From Lysinibacillus irui (GTDB taxonomy: Bacteria; Bacillota; Bacilli; Bacillales_A; Planococcaceae): 64,000 nt of DNA. Below the pieces are notes generated by a model, which was not told the DNA's origin, ran no database searches, and saw only the letters and a program-made list of their open reading frames with translations. The stretch is from NCBI RefSeq assembly GCF_028877475.1, contig NZ_CP113527.1, positions 3,093,501 to 3,157,500 of the forward strand, in the 5' to 3' direction. Shown here piece after piece: positions 29,093 to 39,833 of this stretch (positions are counted from its first letter, which is position 1; the number at the start of each line of letters is the position of its first letter). The position numbers and the translations under genes were made by a program.

Positions 29093-30364
29093 TTATGCTG
29101 AAGTTTTTGTATCGCTACCTTCATCGAGTTCAGTGCCATCTTCAAGAAGCAATTTCGGTTTTTCTTTATCCGTAATTGTTTTTGCTGTAATGATACATTT
29201 TTTTACGTCCTCACGTGAAGGCAATTCGTACATTACATCAAGCATTGTTGACTCAATAATTGAACGAAGACCACGCGCACCTGTTTTACGCTCAATTGCT
29301 TCTTTTGCAATTTCAACAAGAGCACCTTCATCAAATTCAAGTTCAACGCCATCTAGTTCAAGCATTTTTTGATACTGCTTGGCTAGTGCATTTTTTGGCT
29401 CCGTTAAAATTTGTACAAGAGCAGCTTCATTTAATTGCTCTAGACTCGCAAGTACAGGTAATCGACCAATGAACTCTGGTATTAGACCAAATTTCAGTAA
29501 ATCCTCAGGAATCAGCTTTGACATGATAGAACCTTCATCTACGTCTACTTTATTCGGATCTGAACCGAATCCAATTACTTTTTCACCCTGACGGCGTTTA
29601 ATGATCGTTTCAATACCATCAAATGCACCACCAACGATGAAAAGAATATTAGTTGTATCGATTTGTAAAAACTCTTGATGAGGATGTTTACGTCCTCCTT
29701 GTGGCGGAACACTTGCAACCGTTCCTTCTAAAATTTTAAGGAGTGCCTGTTGAACACCTTCGCCAGAAACATCACGTGTAATAGATGGATTCTCCGACTT
29801 ACGTGCTACTTTATCGATTTCATCAATATAGATAATCCCTTTTTCAGCACGCTCAATATCATAATCTGCTGATTGGATTAACTTTAATAAAATATTTTCA
29901 ACGTCCTCACCTACATAACCTGCTTCAGTTAGGGAGGTAGCATCCGCAATTGCGAATGGAACATTTAGTATACGTGCTAACGTTTGAGCTAATAAAGTTT
30001 TACCGCTACCAGTTGGGCCGATTAACACAATGTTCGATTTTGCTAATTCAACATCATCAATTTTACTATTCGTATTGATGCGTTTATAGTGATTGTAAAC
30101 TGCGACTGCCAATGCCTTTTTAGCACGTTCTTGTCCAATTACATACTCATCTAGAATCGTTAGGATCTCTTTTGGTTTTGGAATATCTTGAAATTCGATT
30201 TCCTCTTCTACACCTAGTTCCTCTACAACGATTTCGGAACAAAGCTCGATACATTCATCACAAATATAAACACCTGGACCTGCAACTAATTTACGTACTT
30301 GTTCTTGTGGTTTTCCACAAAATGAGCATTTTAAATTGCCTTTTTCATCATTAAATTTGAACAA
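29093..30364 (-). CDS. clpX: ClpX, ATPase subunit of the ClpXP protease
   Basis: The 423-residue protein has a zinc-binding N-terminal domain (Cys13, Cys16, Cys35, Cys38), Walker A GPTGSGKT near 115-122, Walker [10 protein letters not shown], the pore motif GYVGEDVE and sensor residues. ClpX unfolds substrates and feeds ClpP; the IGF-type loop that docks ClpP is in the IGFGSDP segment. It is flanked by tig upstream and lon downstream, the normal Bacillales order except for the missing lonB. Confidence 0.98.
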   Translation of the reverse strand: MFKFNDEKGNLKCSFCGKPQEQVRKLVAGPGVYICDECIELCSEIVVEELGVEEEIEFQDIPKPKEILTILDEYVIGQERAKKALAVAVYNHYKRINTNSKIDDVELAKSNIVLIGPTGSGKTLLAQTLARILNVPFAIADATSLTEAGYVGEDVENILLKLIQSADYDIERAEKGIIYIDEIDKVARKSENPSITRDVSGEGVQQALLKILEGTVASVPPQGGRKHPHQEFLQIDTTNILFIVGGAFDGIETIIKRRQGEKVIGFGSDPNKVDVDEGSIMSKLIPEDLLKFGLIPEFIGRLPVLASLEQLNEAALVQILTEPKNALAKQYQKMLELDGVELEFDEGALVEIAKEAIERKTGARGLRSIIESTMLDVMYELPSREDVKKCIITAKTITDKEKPKLLLEDGTELDEGSDTKTSA

Positions 30365-30968
30365 TATGTTTCACCCCTATTCAAGCAACAATCTTACAAG
30401 ATTATTGAACCTTTATCAAATAAATTGTCTGCATCATTTACGCCAAGGCATTCATGCATGTATAGATTATAACGCATCATCATGTTCTTTTCTTCATTTG
30501 CTTACCAAAGTATCCTCTAGGAACGTGTTTACTTCGTGACTTTACATGATTCTTTCGTATGGCACTTCACTTAGATTACACCAAAACCAACTATCCATCG
30601 TTATGAATCTACTACATTCATCTACCTAGGGTTTATTCATTCAAAATTAGTAATTTTATTATATATGACTTTTCTGAATGAAGTTTTTAGCATCGTATCA
30701 ATTTCGCCTTAAATTGTACAGTGTCTAGGTTTTGAATTCCTTGACTCTGGCCATTGGCTTTATCTTCATTCAGTCGTCGTTTAACATACTAAAAAGCTTC
30801 TGTGCATACAGTTTACCATCTATTTAGATGGACATGTTTTGTACTTAACATTTTACATTCCGTACAAAACATCTGTTGAATGAAGATAAAAATTAAAACA
30901 ATACTATGTATAAGTGAAGTATAAAGTGAAAAAAACTATAAGGGGACCATTTTTTAGAGTTTATGTGA
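30365..30968. other. tig-clpX intergenic region with nested inverted repeats
   Basis: About 600 bp hold no supported gene. Outer arms TTTATCTTCATTCA (30,759-30,772) and TGAATGAAGATAAA (30,877-30,890) are perfect complements. Inside them, ATGTTTTGTAC (30,834-30,844) pairs with GTACAAAACAT (30,862-30,872), and CCATCT/AGATGG forms a small hairpin at about 30,817-30,832. A further partial copy, TGAATGAAG, lies near 30,675. The purpose is unknown. Confidence 0.6.
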
Positions 30969-31004
30969 TAAAACAAGGCACGGTTTAATGCCGTACCTTG
31001 TTTT
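30969..31004 (-). terminator. Intrinsic terminator after tig
   Basis: The stem AACAAGG-ACGG / CCGT-CCTTGTT has one internal mismatch and a T-rich stretch on both sides. It lies just after the tig stop. Confidence 0.88.
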
Positions 31005-31029
31005 GTTTAGCTATCTAGTTACACAAATC

Positions 31030-32319
31030 TTATTCAGTAATTTTAGCGTTTTCTACTAAAAATTCAACTGTTTTTTGGATTTTGATGTCGTTTTCAAGTA
31101 CTGCAGTACCACCTAAAGCACCTGTAATTTGATCTTTAGTCATATTGAATTGAGCAGCCATTTTTTCTAATTCTGCTTCAATATCTGCTTCAGTTGCTTC
31201 AATTTTTTCAGCTTCAGCAATCGCTTCAAGTGTTAAAGATACACGTACACGGCTTTCTGCTTCTTCTTTCATTTGACCACGTAAGTCTTCTTCTGATTGA
31301 CCAGAGAATTGATAGTAAAGGTCTAAGTTCATGCCTTGCATTTGTAAACGTTGACCAAATTCTTGTAACATACGATCAGTTTCAGAGTTAATCATACCTG
31401 CTGGCACTTCGAACTCAGCGTTTTCAGCAGCTTTTTCTACTAGCTCATCACGAAGAGCTGCATCTGATTCTGCTACTTTTTGAGCTGCAGTTTGTTCTTT
31501 AATTTTAGCACGTAAAGCTTCTACGCCTTCAACTTCTGGGTCAAGTTCTTTTGCAAATTCATCATTTAACTCAGGAAGAACTTTTGTTTTAACTTCTTTT
31601 ACTGTTACTTTGAAAGTTGCTTCTTTACCAGCTAATTCTGCAGCATGATATTCTTCTGGGAATGTAACAACCACATCTTTAGATTCGCCAGCTTTCACGC
31701 CAACAAGTTGCTCTTCAAAACCAGGAATGAAAGAACCCGAACCGATTTCTAGTGGATAGTCTTCACCTTTACCACCTTCGAAAGCTTCTTCACCTACGAA
31801 ACCTTCGAAATCGATAACAGCTGTATCACCTTCTACGATTGCTTCGTCTTCTTTAATTTCAAGCTCAGCTTTACGAGCTAATTGGTCTTGAATTTGAGCA
31901 TCCACTTCTTCATCAGTTACTTCTACAGGAAGTTTAGATACTTCTAGACCTTTGTAGTCACCAAGCTTTGGTTCTGGTTTTACTGTTACTTGTGCAGTAA
32001 ATGTGAAATCTTGACCATGTACAAAGTTTTCTGTACCAGAAATCTCTGGGTAATCAACTGGCATAATTCCAGCTTCATCAATTGCTTTTGCATAAGAATC
32101 AGGAACGATAATTTCTAATGCATCTTGGTATAGTGATTCGATACCAAAGCGTTGTTCAAACATTTTACGAGGCATTTTACCTTTACGGAAACCTGGTACG
32201 TTAATTTGTTTTACAACTTTTTTAAATGCTTGATCCATCGCTGCATCTACTTCTACAGCAGGTACTTCGATTGTAAGAGTACCGATATTACCTTCTTGTT
32301 TTTCCCATTTTGCTGACAT
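31030..32319 (-). CDS. tig: Trigger factor
   Basis: This 429-residue ribosome-associated chaperone and prolyl isomerase has the N-terminal ribosome-binding signature [20 protein letters not shown]. An FKBP-type PPIase domain lies at about 160-245 ([38 protein letters not shown] region), followed by a helical C-terminal domain. The start is the ATG at 32,319 after GGAGG. The 17-residue upstream extension lacks similarity. The order tig-clpX is conserved. Confidence 0.98.
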   Translation of the reverse strand: MSAKWEKQEGNIGTLTIEVPAVEVDAAMDQAFKKVVKQINVPGFRKGKMPRKMFEQRFGIESLYQDALEIIVPDSYAKAIDEAGIMPVDYPEISGTENFVHGQDFTFTAQVTVKPEPKLGDYKGLEVSKLPVEVTDEEVDAQIQDQLARKAELEIKEDEAIVEGDTAVIDFEGFVGEEAFEGGKGEDYPLEIGSGSFIPGFEEQLVGVKAGESKDVVVTFPEEYHAAELAGKEATFKVTVKEVKTKVLPELNDEFAKELDPEVEGVEALRAKIKEQTAAQKVAESDAALRDELVEKAAENAEFEVPAGMINSETDRMLQEFGQRLQMQGMNLDLYYQFSGQSEEDLRGQMKEEAESRVRVSLTLEAIAEAEKIEATEADIEAELEKMAAQFNMTKDQITGALGGTAVLENDIKIQKTVEFLVENAKITE

Positions 32320-32438
32320 GTATAAATACCTCCAAAATAAATAATCAAGTTTAGATGTTAGACAATTCATTCGTAACTACGATTTTGACAACCATTTTAG
32401 TATAACATAGATGTGTATAGTTTCAACTTATTTCATAC

Positions 32439-33422
32439 CTAATGTAGTTCTGTTAGCTTTTCTAACATTTGTAAAAAGTCCATGATCTCATAGTCCATTT
32501 CTTGCACATTTCCTAGCATTGTTAAGACAAAATCAATATAACTATAAGCAACATCATCAGCTTGGAATGGATGCCACTCAAACGGATACGTTACAATGGC
32601 ATGTTTCGCCATTAAATATTGTACCATTTCCAACGTCGTAGGGTCTTGCTCTAACTTCATTTCAATAATATTTTTTATTTCTCCATATTGCGGTAATTGA
32701 TTAGGCAATACTAGATTGGCTGGATTCACGACTTTTGTTTGTTCAAATTTAGAAACTGTTATGTCTATGGCTACTTCCTGTTCCACTAACAATATTAATG
32801 CTAAGCTTTGTACAAAAGGATGAATCGTTGAGCATTCAATAATAGCCTTTAATGCCGTTTTTAATTGTCTTACATTGCTATCCATAAGGCGGTGTAAGCG
32901 AATAGATTGTTCATTTGGTGAAAGTGCACTAAATTTCGCAAGCTCATATTCTTGTTCCTCTATTAAATGTTGTGCATTTTCTCTCTTTTCTAGATTTCTA
33001 GACACTTCTCTATTCAAACTTTTTAATCGTTCAAATTTTTCAACTTGATCATGCGGCAGTACATTTTCTTCAAGTAAAGTCGTTATTAACGTCTCCACTT
33101 GATGGTAATCTTTTAACTGCATGCATATGGTAATGTACAATTCCATCACTTCTACATACAATGACGTACCCATCGTAAATAGCTGCTCACATACATTTTT
33201 CGCTTTGTCATAGTCCTTTATTTCATATAAAGCAAAGGCATAGGCACTCAGCGCAAATTCATCTCCAGTTTCATATACAAATGCCTTTTCAAAACTCGCC
33301 ACTGCCTTTTCATATTGATAATTCTCTGCAAACAAATGTCCTTCACGTATTAAAGTTTGGACAGCGCCTGGAAAAACAACAATATTGTCATGTTTAATGA
33401 CATGACGCTTTCGTTTTGTCAT
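32439..33422 (-). CDS. TPR-containing protein, YsoA-like
   Basis: The 327-residue helical protein has tetratricopeptide-type repeats at about 20-120 (LIREGHLFAENYQYEKAVASF, then YAFALYEIKDYDKAKNV). A charged coiled region near 125-165 and a helical C-terminal domain follow. B. subtilis has a TPR protein, YsoA, immediately upstream of tig in the same orientation, so this is probably its orthologue. TPRs mediate protein contacts; the partner is unknown. The start follows AGAGGTG. Confidence 0.75.
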   Translation of the reverse strand: MTKRKRHVIKHDNIVVFPGAVQTLIREGHLFAENYQYEKAVASFEKAFVYETGDEFALSAYAFALYEIKDYDKAKNVCEQLFTMGTSLYVEVMELYITICMQLKDYHQVETLITTLLEENVLPHDQVEKFERLKSLNREVSRNLEKRENAQHLIEEQEYELAKFSALSPNEQSIRLHRLMDSNVRQLKTALKAIIECSTIHPFVQSLALILLVEQEVAIDITVSKFEQTKVVNPANLVLPNQLPQYGEIKNIIEMKLEQDPTTLEMVQYLMAKHAIVTYPFEWHPFQADDVAYSYIDFVLTMLGNVQEMDYEIMDFLQMLEKLTELH

Positions 33423-33524
33423 TTTTCTCACCTCTTTATTTCTATTTTTTTATTCGGTTATTTACTAAAAAAATCCACAAGTTTCTTATTTTTAACAAAA
33501 AATCATTGCTTTTGGATTCATATT

Positions 33525-33571
33525 TTGTAATAAATTGTATTATAATTAGAATAATCTAAAATTTATTACAA
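33525..33571. promoter_or_regulatory. Perfect 12-bp inverted repeat in a divergent promoter region
   Basis: TTGTAATAAATT (33,525-33,536) and AATTTATTACAA (33,560-33,571) flank a 23-nt segment containing TATAAT. The pair lies between the divergent YsoA-like and unknown genes. A second small dyad ACAGACA / TGTCTGT follows at 33,574-33,597. It is a candidate operator for the plus-strand gene, or for both. Confidence 0.5.
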
Positions 33572-33634
33572 TGACAGACATCACCTTTATTGTCTGTTTG
33601 AATAAAACCAAGTTCTTAACAAGGAGTGGAATCC

Positions 33635-34099
33635 ATGCAATTACTAGATACAATTACTGAATTTAATCATTGTATCTCACCTGCATTCGAGGCATTATCG
33701 ATTAAAGTCATTTCTTTTTCTACCACAAACGGACCGTTTCAAGATAAGCCGATAGAATTTGATTTTTTAACACGTACTAAAATTGATGTCTATACACAAG
33801 AAGCAAGTACCTATATTTTACGTATTCAAGGTTATATTCCAGGTTCTATTGCACTTGGTCACCAAAATGAATCACTCTGCATTATTCCTCAAAAAGTAAA
33901 CATTGAATGTAACTACAAACTATTACATGTTGATAAAAAAGATATGCAGCAAATTTTACAGCATCCAGAACCAAATCGTCATTACAGTGAATGGCTCATT
34001 GATGCTATAAAAAACACCCATATTCTTGTCGAGTTACAGACAAATCAGGACTCCCTTATTGAATGGCCAATTGGCATAAAATCAGCTGTCGTCCTCTAA
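33635..34099 (+). CDS. Hypothetical cytoplasmic protein
   Basis: This 154-residue protein has no signal peptide or membrane segment and mixed alpha/beta composition. I do not recognise a family. AAGGAGTGG lies just before the ATG at 33,635; the track-wide frame starts three codons earlier without a site. A terminator follows directly, so it is a single-gene unit, divergent from the YsoA-like gene. Nothing nearby indicates a role. Confidence 0.8.
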   Translation: MQLLDTITEFNHCISPAFEALSIKVISFSTTNGPFQDKPIEFDFLTRTKIDVYTQEASTYILRIQGYIPGSIALGHQNESLCIIPQKVNIECNYKLLHVDKKDMQQILQHPEPNRHYSEWLIDAIKNTHILVELQTNQDSLIEWPIGIKSAVVL

Positions 34100-34109
34100 T
34101 GAGCCAAAG

Positions 34110-34140
34110 AGACATACTTAAATAGGTATGTCTTTTTTTT
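34110..34140 (+). terminator. Intrinsic terminator after the hypothetical gene
   Basis: An 8-bp stem AGACATAC / GTATGTCT with an 8-nt loop is followed by eight T residues. Confidence 0.9.
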
Positions 34141-34342
34141 GCGCTTAATTTAAGCTTTACCATTTTGTTGCGTTTCTATCATAACAACTTTCTATAGGTT
34201 CAGGAAATAATATTGTAAAAAATTCCGTTCAAGAGGGACGTTATGTTGCCGTTCTTTCTTTCCGAAGTTTCAAATTTGTCAATTCGAAATGAAAAGCGGC
34301 TATAATAATAGAAGAAAAATTATTATGGGGGCTTTTTCAAAC

Positions 34343-35185
34343 ATGACTATTAAAGAAACATTACAGTCTTTTTCTACAATGACACTTTCTGAACGCCAAA
34401 CTTTTATGTCACAACACAGTGATTGGCTATTACAAGAAATGCTAACTCATATAGGCACAGTCGATGCAGAATTACGGGATCAGTACATATATCGTACATT
34501 CATCGATTTACTGAGCGATAATTTAGTAAACCCGCAACAATTACAGATTTTATTTGATACAGCAACTAGTGATGATTTCTTGTACTTACAGATAGGTGAA
34601 AAATCAACAGATAGCGTCTTTACTCGTTCATTTTCCGCTCTACTAGTTGCAGGTATTCTTGCAAAGGATGCAGAGTTATTGATTTTAAACAATGATCGTT
34701 TGCAAATTTTCTTTAAAAAAATCGGACGCTATTTATTATTAGAACAAGATACTAGAGGTTTCGTCCCAGATAAAGGATGGGCGCACAGCATTGCCCATGG
34801 TGCTGATTTAGCCTCAACGACCATTAAACACCCAAAATTCGATTTACAATATGCCCCTTCCATCTTACATGCTTTAAAGCTTGTCACTTGGAAAGACACC
34901 GTCTATGTCAATGATGAAGAGGAACGTTTAATTAACATAGTAGATGCATTATTAAATCAAAATTACTCCGAGGAAGCACTAATTGAATTTGTTGAACAAG
35001 CTTTTGATAAATTTGAAATGCACCTAATGATGCAAGGCTATAATGAAAGCTTTTTTAGCGGACGTACTTGCACATTAAACTTTATGAAAACATTGTATTT
35101 TTTCTTAAAAATGAATAATAAAGCTCCTCAATTACAAAACACAATTTATGGAAAGGTAGCCAAATGGCTGAAGCTTGGAGATTGA
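34343..35185 (+). CDS. DUF2785 family protein
   Basis: This 280-residue, mainly helical, soluble protein contains GWAHSIAHGADL near residue 150, the hallmark of the DUF2785 family found in many Firmicutes. The function is unknown; repeated helices resemble a HEAT-like arrangement. The ATG at 34,343 follows GGGGG by about ten bases; an in-frame ATG lies at 34,325. A terminator follows. It is a stand-alone gene between a hypothetical gene and the qox operon. Confidence 0.82.
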   Translation: MTIKETLQSFSTMTLSERQTFMSQHSDWLLQEMLTHIGTVDAELRDQYIYRTFIDLLSDNLVNPQQLQILFDTATSDDFLYLQIGEKSTDSVFTRSFSALLVAGILAKDAELLILNNDRLQIFFKKIGRYLLLEQDTRGFVPDKGWAHSIAHGADLASTTIKHPKFDLQYAPSILHALKLVTWKDTVYVNDEEERLINIVDALLNQNYSEEALIEFVEQAFDKFEMHLMMQGYNESFFSGRTCTLNFMKTLYFFLKMNNKAPQLQNTIYGKVAKWLKLGD

Positions 35186-35253
35186 CTGTCAATTTAAAAA
35201 TTGCTGATTTACTACACATCCTTCTCCATAACATAAAAATTTTCTAAAACACC

Positions 35254-35286
35254 AGCAAACTAGGACTGCTCTTAGTTTGCTTTTTT
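35254..35286 (+). terminator. Intrinsic terminator after the DUF2785 gene
   Basis: A 9-bp stem AGCAAACTA / TAGTTTGCT is followed by a T run. Confidence 0.88.
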
Positions 35287-36012
35287 ACTTTTCGAGTAGA
35301 ATATATCAAGTAAATATATGGATATTAAAGAAAGCAAATTATTATATTAACATAATCAATATGATAAGACAGTTATTCCCTTTCCTCTCATTCCTTTGAT
35401 TGAAAATTCATCCTAATGTTTCCACACACCGTCATTGCGACTACTCCTTTTTTTTAAAAAAGGCAACCCAAAAGTATTGAAAAGACCGATATTACGTTGA
35501 TTTTATTACAAAACAGCGTCCAAAATGTGAAATGCAATTTTTCATAAAAAAAATTATTTACTTAGTTAAACATGAGGAATGCAGTATTTTCAACGTTTTC
35601 ACAGTGTTTAATAATTAAAACCTTTAAATACCAATACTAAAATAACGATTTTTGTTCAAAAAATGTTCAAATTCAACACCTCTTTACTATCTTTTTCATA
35701 ACAAAATTATGTTTTTTCTTAAAAACAGGGCGTATAATCCAATGTGCAAACAACGACACACTGTGACAATCGTCATTAGGCAAGTACGTATTTAAAACGA
35801 TTGCACAATCATTAGTTTTGCTAACGCTTGCATCAGATCAATCAACACAAGATTTTATGTTTCATATTGAACCATGCCATTGTAAATTCTTATGTTGTTG
35901 ATTGATACGCCAAGATAAAAGAGGTGACCTCAGTACCAACTATTTGTAAATGTGAGACTGACAAAAAACACATGAATTTTATGAATAGCCGTTCTATAGA
36001 AAGGAGTCAAAC
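35287..36012 (+). promoter_or_regulatory. Long upstream region of the qox operon
   Basis: About 725 bp of AT-rich DNA contain no supported gene. A good -10 hexamer TATAAT lies at 35,733-35,738 with a poor -35, which would give a leader of about 270 nt. Two sequences resemble the CcpA catabolite-response element: TGCTAACGCTTGCA (35,819-35,832, 12 of 14 consensus positions) and a weaker one near 35,792. A small perfect dyad GAGGTGACCTC lies at 35,921-35,931. I cannot assign the true promoter. Confidence 0.45.
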
Positions 36013-36918
36013 ATGAAGAAAAAATTAAGTTTAATGTTTGTAGCTTTGAGTGCTCTTGCACTTCTTGCTGGATGTGAACCATTAACAGTGTTCAATCCAA
36101 AAGGACCAAATGCCGAAACATTATCAAACACAATTATTTTATCCATTATTACAATGGCCTTTATATTACTAGTCGTGTATGTGCTTTTAGCCTTTATGCT
36201 AACAAAATACCGTGCATCAAAAGCATCTGCAGATTATGAGCCTCCTCATGAAGAAGGAAGCCATCTTCTAGAAATTACATGGACAGTAATTCCAATTATT
36301 ATCGTAGCATTCTTAGCTGTTGTGACAGTTAGAACAACTTCTACAGTAGAAGCTCAACCAGCAGGTTATGACGATAAGGAACCATTAGTTATTTATGCAT
36401 CATCATCAAACTGGAAATGGCACTTTAGTTATCCAGAACAAGGTGTTGAAACAGTTAACTATGTAAACATTCCGGTGGATCGTCCAATCGAGTTCAAACT
36501 TTACTCATTTGGTCCAATTACAAGTTTCTGGATTCCTCAATTAGCAGGTCAAAAATATGCCATGAGTGATATGTTAACAACTATTCACCTTGCGGCAGAT
36601 GAAGTTGGTTCATTTATGGGACGTAACTCTAACTTTAATGGACGTGGCTTTGCCGAAATGGAATTTGAAGCACAATCTATGACACAAGAAGACTTCGATA
36701 AATGGGTTGCTGATGTAAAAGCTAAAGAGGCACCATTAACTGAAGAAAAATTTGATGAGCTATTAAAAGCAGAGCACGTTGGTCGTCAAAGCTTCTCATC
36801 TACACACTTAGACTTCAGTCCAGCTCCAATGGAACATGGTAAAAACATGGATATGGATAACATGGATCATGGTGATATGTCTGAAGAAGACATGAATAGC
36901 GAACATTCAGGTCACTAA
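36013..36918 (+). CDS. qoxA: Cytochrome aa3 quinol oxidase subunit II
   Basis: The 301-residue lipoprotein has a lipobox LLAGC with Cys21 and two membrane segments (about 40-62 and 88-108). A cupredoxin domain contains WKWHFSYPEQG. The CuA ligands of cytochrome c oxidases are absent, as expected for a quinol oxidase. The C-terminal tail after about residue 272 is rich in Met, His and Asp, beyond the conserved domain, and might bind metal. It is first of qoxABCD; GAAAGGAG precedes the ATG. Confidence 0.95.
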   Translation: MKKKLSLMFVALSALALLAGCEPLTVFNPKGPNAETLSNTIILSIITMAFILLVVYVLLAFMLTKYRASKASADYEPPHEEGSHLLEITWTVIPIIIVAFLAVVTVRTTSTVEAQPAGYDDKEPLVIYASSSNWKWHFSYPEQGVETVNYVNIPVDRPIEFKLYSFGPITSFWIPQLAGQKYAMSDMLTTIHLAADEVGSFMGRNSNFNGRGFAEMEFEAQSMTQEDFDKWVADVKAKEAPLTEEKFDELLKAEHVGRQSFSSTHLDFSPAPMEHGKNMDMDNMDHGDMSEEDMNSEHSGH

Positions 36919-36979
36919 TTTAACGTTAACTTCGAACGAATATTTACATTAATTTTTATTTCTGAAAGGAGCGCATCCA

Positions 36980-38923
36980 ATGAGTATGGAAGAATTATTC
37001 CATCCAATGCAAGAACCGATGATTTTAGCGGCAGCTATTAGTATCGTAGTTGGTGCAGTGGTTATCGTAGCAGGCCTTACTTATTTTAAAAAATGGGGCT
37101 TTTTCTACAAAAACTGGCTATCAACTGTTGACCATAAAAAAATCGGGATTATGTATATCGCAGTAGCATTATTAATGCTATTCCGTGGTGGTATTGATGC
37201 ACTATTAATGCGTGCACAAACAGCCGTTCCAGATAACGGACTTCTTGATGCACAACATTACAATGAGATTTTCACAACACATGGTTTATTAATGATTCTA
37301 TTTATGGCGATGCCATTTGTTATCGGTTTAATGAACATTGTAATCCCACTACAAATTGGTGCACGTGACGTTGCTTTCCCACGTCTAAATGCTGTTAGCT
37401 TTTGGCTATTTGCAGCAGGTGCTGGTTTATTAAACTTATCTTTCATTATCGGTGGTTCACCAGACGCTGGTTGGACAGCCTACTTCCCTCTTGCAAGTAC
37501 GGATTTTAGTCCTACTGTAGGGAATAACTATTATTCTTTAGCACTTCAATTATCAGGTATTGGTACATTAATGACGGGTGTTAACTTCATCACGACAATT
37601 ATTAAAATGCGTGCACCTGGTATGACATTAATGAAAATGCCAATGTTTACTTGGTCAATTTTAATTACAAACGTTATTATCGTATTCGCGTTCCCAGTAT
37701 TAACTGTAGCGCTTGCCCTAATGATGTTTGACCGTCAATTCGGCACAAAATTCTTTGCGATGCAAGACGGTGGTATGGATATGCTCTGGGCCAACCTATT
37801 CTGGGTTTGGGGACATCCTGAAGTTTATATCGTTATCCTACCTGCTTTCGGTATCTTCTCAGAAATCATTGCAACATTTGCACGTAAAAACTTATACGGC
37901 TACAAATCAATGGTTATGAGTATGGTTATCATTTCTTTACTATCATTCTTAGTATGGGCCCACCACTTCTATACAATGGGTCATGGCGTAATGGTAAACA
38001 GTGTTTTCTCTATTACAACAATGGCAATCGCAGTTCCGACTGGTGTAAAAATATTTAACTGGTTACTCACAATGCGGCACGGGAAAATTCAATTTACAAC
38101 CCCGATGCTTTATGCATTAGGCTTTATTCCTATCTTCACTATTGGTGGGGTTACAGGGGTTATGTTAGCAATGGCAAGTGCCGACTACCAATATCATAAT
38201 ACGATGTTCTTAGTTGCCCACTTCCACTATGTATTAATTCCAGGTACAGTGTTTGGTGTACTTGCAGGTTACCACTACTGGTGGCCAAAAATGTTCGGTT
38301 TCCGTTTAAACGAAAAATTAGGGAAAGCTGGTTTCTGGTTTATTGCTATCAGCTTCAACGTAACGTTCTTCCCATTATTCATTTTAGGTTTAGATGGTTA
38401 TGCTCGTCGTATGTACACTTATTCAGAGTCTACTGGTTACGGCCCATTGAATATGCTTTCGTTCGTTGGTGCTCTAGGACTTGCAGTTGGCTTTGCATTG
38501 ATCGTTTATAACATTTACTACAGCTGGAAACACATGCCTCGCAATGAAAAGGCAGATGTTTGGGATGGTCGTACACTTGAATGGGCTACTCATTCTCCAG
38601 TACCAGAATACAACTTTGCTGTAGTACCAACAGTTACTCGCTTAGATGAGTTTTGGTTCGCGAAAAAAGAAGGTCGCGATATTACAGCAGGTACAATTGA
38701 AAAAATTCACATGCCAAATAATACAGGCACACCATTCTGGATGAGTGGATTCTTCTTCCTTGCAGCATTCTTCGCTGTATTTAATCTATGGATTCCAGCC
38801 ATCATCAGTATGCTTGGTGTATTTGGTTTCATGATCCATCGTTCATTCGAAAAAGATCATGGTCGTTACATTTCAGTTGAGGAAGTTATGGCAACTGAGA
38901 AAAGCTTGAGAGGTGATAAATAA
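36980..38923 (+). CDS. qoxB: Cytochrome aa3 quinol oxidase subunit I
   Basis: This 647-residue haem-copper oxidase catalytic subunit has about 14-15 membrane segments. It contains the low-spin haem histidine in TTHGLLMIL, the CuB His-Tyr motif [12 protein letters not shown], the His pair in [11 protein letters not shown] and the haem histidines in [10 protein letters not shown]. It reduces oxygen to water with menaquinol electrons and pumps protons. It lies 61 bp after qoxA with GAAAGGAG, and 1 bp before qoxC. Confidence 0.98.
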   Translation: MSMEELFHPMQEPMILAAAISIVVGAVVIVAGLTYFKKWGFFYKNWLSTVDHKKIGIMYIAVALLMLFRGGIDALLMRAQTAVPDNGLLDAQHYNEIFTTHGLLMILFMAMPFVIGLMNIVIPLQIGARDVAFPRLNAVSFWLFAAGAGLLNLSFIIGGSPDAGWTAYFPLASTDFSPTVGNNYYSLALQLSGIGTLMTGVNFITTIIKMRAPGMTLMKMPMFTWSILITNVIIVFAFPVLTVALALMMFDRQFGTKFFAMQDGGMDMLWANLFWVWGHPEVYIVILPAFGIFSEIIATFARKNLYGYKSMVMSMVIISLLSFLVWAHHFYTMGHGVMVNSVFSITTMAIAVPTGVKIFNWLLTMRHGKIQFTTPMLYALGFIPIFTIGGVTGVMLAMASADYQYHNTMFLVAHFHYVLIPGTVFGVLAGYHYWWPKMFGFRLNEKLGKAGFWFIAISFNVTFFPLFILGLDGYARRMYTYSESTGYGPLNMLSFVGALGLAVGFALIVYNIYYSWKHMPRNEKADVWDGRTLEWATHSPVPEYNFAVVPTVTRLDEFWFAKKEGRDITAGTIEKIHMPNNTGTPFWMSGFFFLAAFFAVFNLWIPAIISMLGVFGFMIHRSFEKDHGRYISVEEVMATEKSLRGDK

Positions 38924-38924
38924 T

Positions 38925-39524
38925 ATGAAAATCGATTCTTCACTTCCATTAGAATATAGTACAGAGGAAAACCGCCTAAAAATCTTTGGTTTCTGGGTTT
39001 TCCTTGGCGCCGAGATCGTGTTATTTGCCACACTATTTACAGTGTATTTCACACTTCATACACGTACAGGTAGTGGCCCAGATGGCGCTGAAATTTTCGA
39101 ATTAACTCCAGTTCTGTGGGAAACATTCTTATTATTAACAAGTAGTTTCACAATTGGTCTTGGTGTTCATGCAATGCGTATTGGTCATAAAAAAGCAATG
39201 ATGACATTCTTCATCATTACCCTTTTACTAGGCCTAGGCTTCTTAGCTATTGAGATTGATGAGTTTGTCACATATGTACACGAAGGCGCAACGATTCAAA
39301 CAAGCGCATTCTTATCGTCATTAATGACTTTACTTGGAACGCACGGTGCCCACGTAACATTTGGTTTCTTCTGGGGCTTAGCTATTTTAATCCAAGTAGC
39401 TAAACGTGGTTTAAATCCACAAACAGCGAACAAAGCGTTTATCTTCTCATTGTACTGGCATTTCCTAGACGTTGTTTGGATTTTCATCTTCAGCTTCGTC
39501 TACTTGAAAGGACTGATTAGCTGA
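38925..39524 (+). CDS. qoxC: Cytochrome aa3 quinol oxidase subunit III
   Basis: This 199-residue protein has five membrane segments and matches subunit III: EENRLKIFGFWVFLGAEIVLFATLF, then LLGTHGAHVTFGFFWG and FSLYWHFLDVVWIFIF. The ATG at 38,925 follows the qoxB stop by one base, with AGAGGTGAT inside the end of qoxB. Its stop shares one base with the qoxD start. It is a structural subunit of the oxidase. Confidence 0.96.
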   Translation: MKIDSSLPLEYSTEENRLKIFGFWVFLGAEIVLFATLFTVYFTLHTRTGSGPDGAEIFELTPVLWETFLLLTSSFTIGLGVHAMRIGHKKAMMTFFIITLLLGLGFLAIEIDEFVTYVHEGATIQTSAFLSSLMTLLGTHGAHVTFGFFWGLAILIQVAKRGLNPQTANKAFIFSLYWHFLDVVWIFIFSFVYLKGLIS

Positions 39525-39808
39525 TGAAGGAATTATTCCCAAAACAACATGTCATGGGCTTCGGCTTCTCATTATTATTGACAATTGTCGCTTTAGCCGT
39601 TGTAACCTTTGATATGAGTTATAAAATGGCATTCGCTATTTTACTAGTAACTGCCCTTGCACAAGCAACTGTACAATTAGTTTTATTCATGCACATTGGT
39701 GAATCTGAAGATAAGAAAACGTTATATACAACGATTTTATACTCAGTATTCGTAGGTGTTGTAACAATCATTGGTACATTATTCGCTATGATCTGGGGTT
39801 ATAATTGA
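39524..39808 (+). CDS. qoxD: Cytochrome aa3 quinol oxidase subunit IV
   Basis: This 94-residue protein has three membrane segments and the subunit IV pattern (QLVLFMHIGESEDKK). It is the last gene of the operon, translationally coupled to qoxC (TGATG) and followed by a strong terminator. Length is close to that of the family. Confidence 0.95.
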   Translation: MKELFPKQHVMGFGFSLLLTIVALAVVTFDMSYKMAFAILLVTALAQATVQLVLFMHIGESEDKKTLYTTILYSVFVGVVTIIGTLFAMIWGYN

Positions 39809-39833
39809 TCCATTACGCCTTGGCGTAAAAAAG

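Noticed and set aside
30336..30539. 67-residue plus-strand ORF opposite the clpX start
   Set aside because: Overlaps clpX antisense, has no convincing ribosome site, and composition is low-complexity; treated as a shadow.
36013..39808. Cytochrome c oxidase (cta) operon
   Set aside because: Subunit II lacks CuA ligands and has a quinol-oxidase layout, so qox is the better call.
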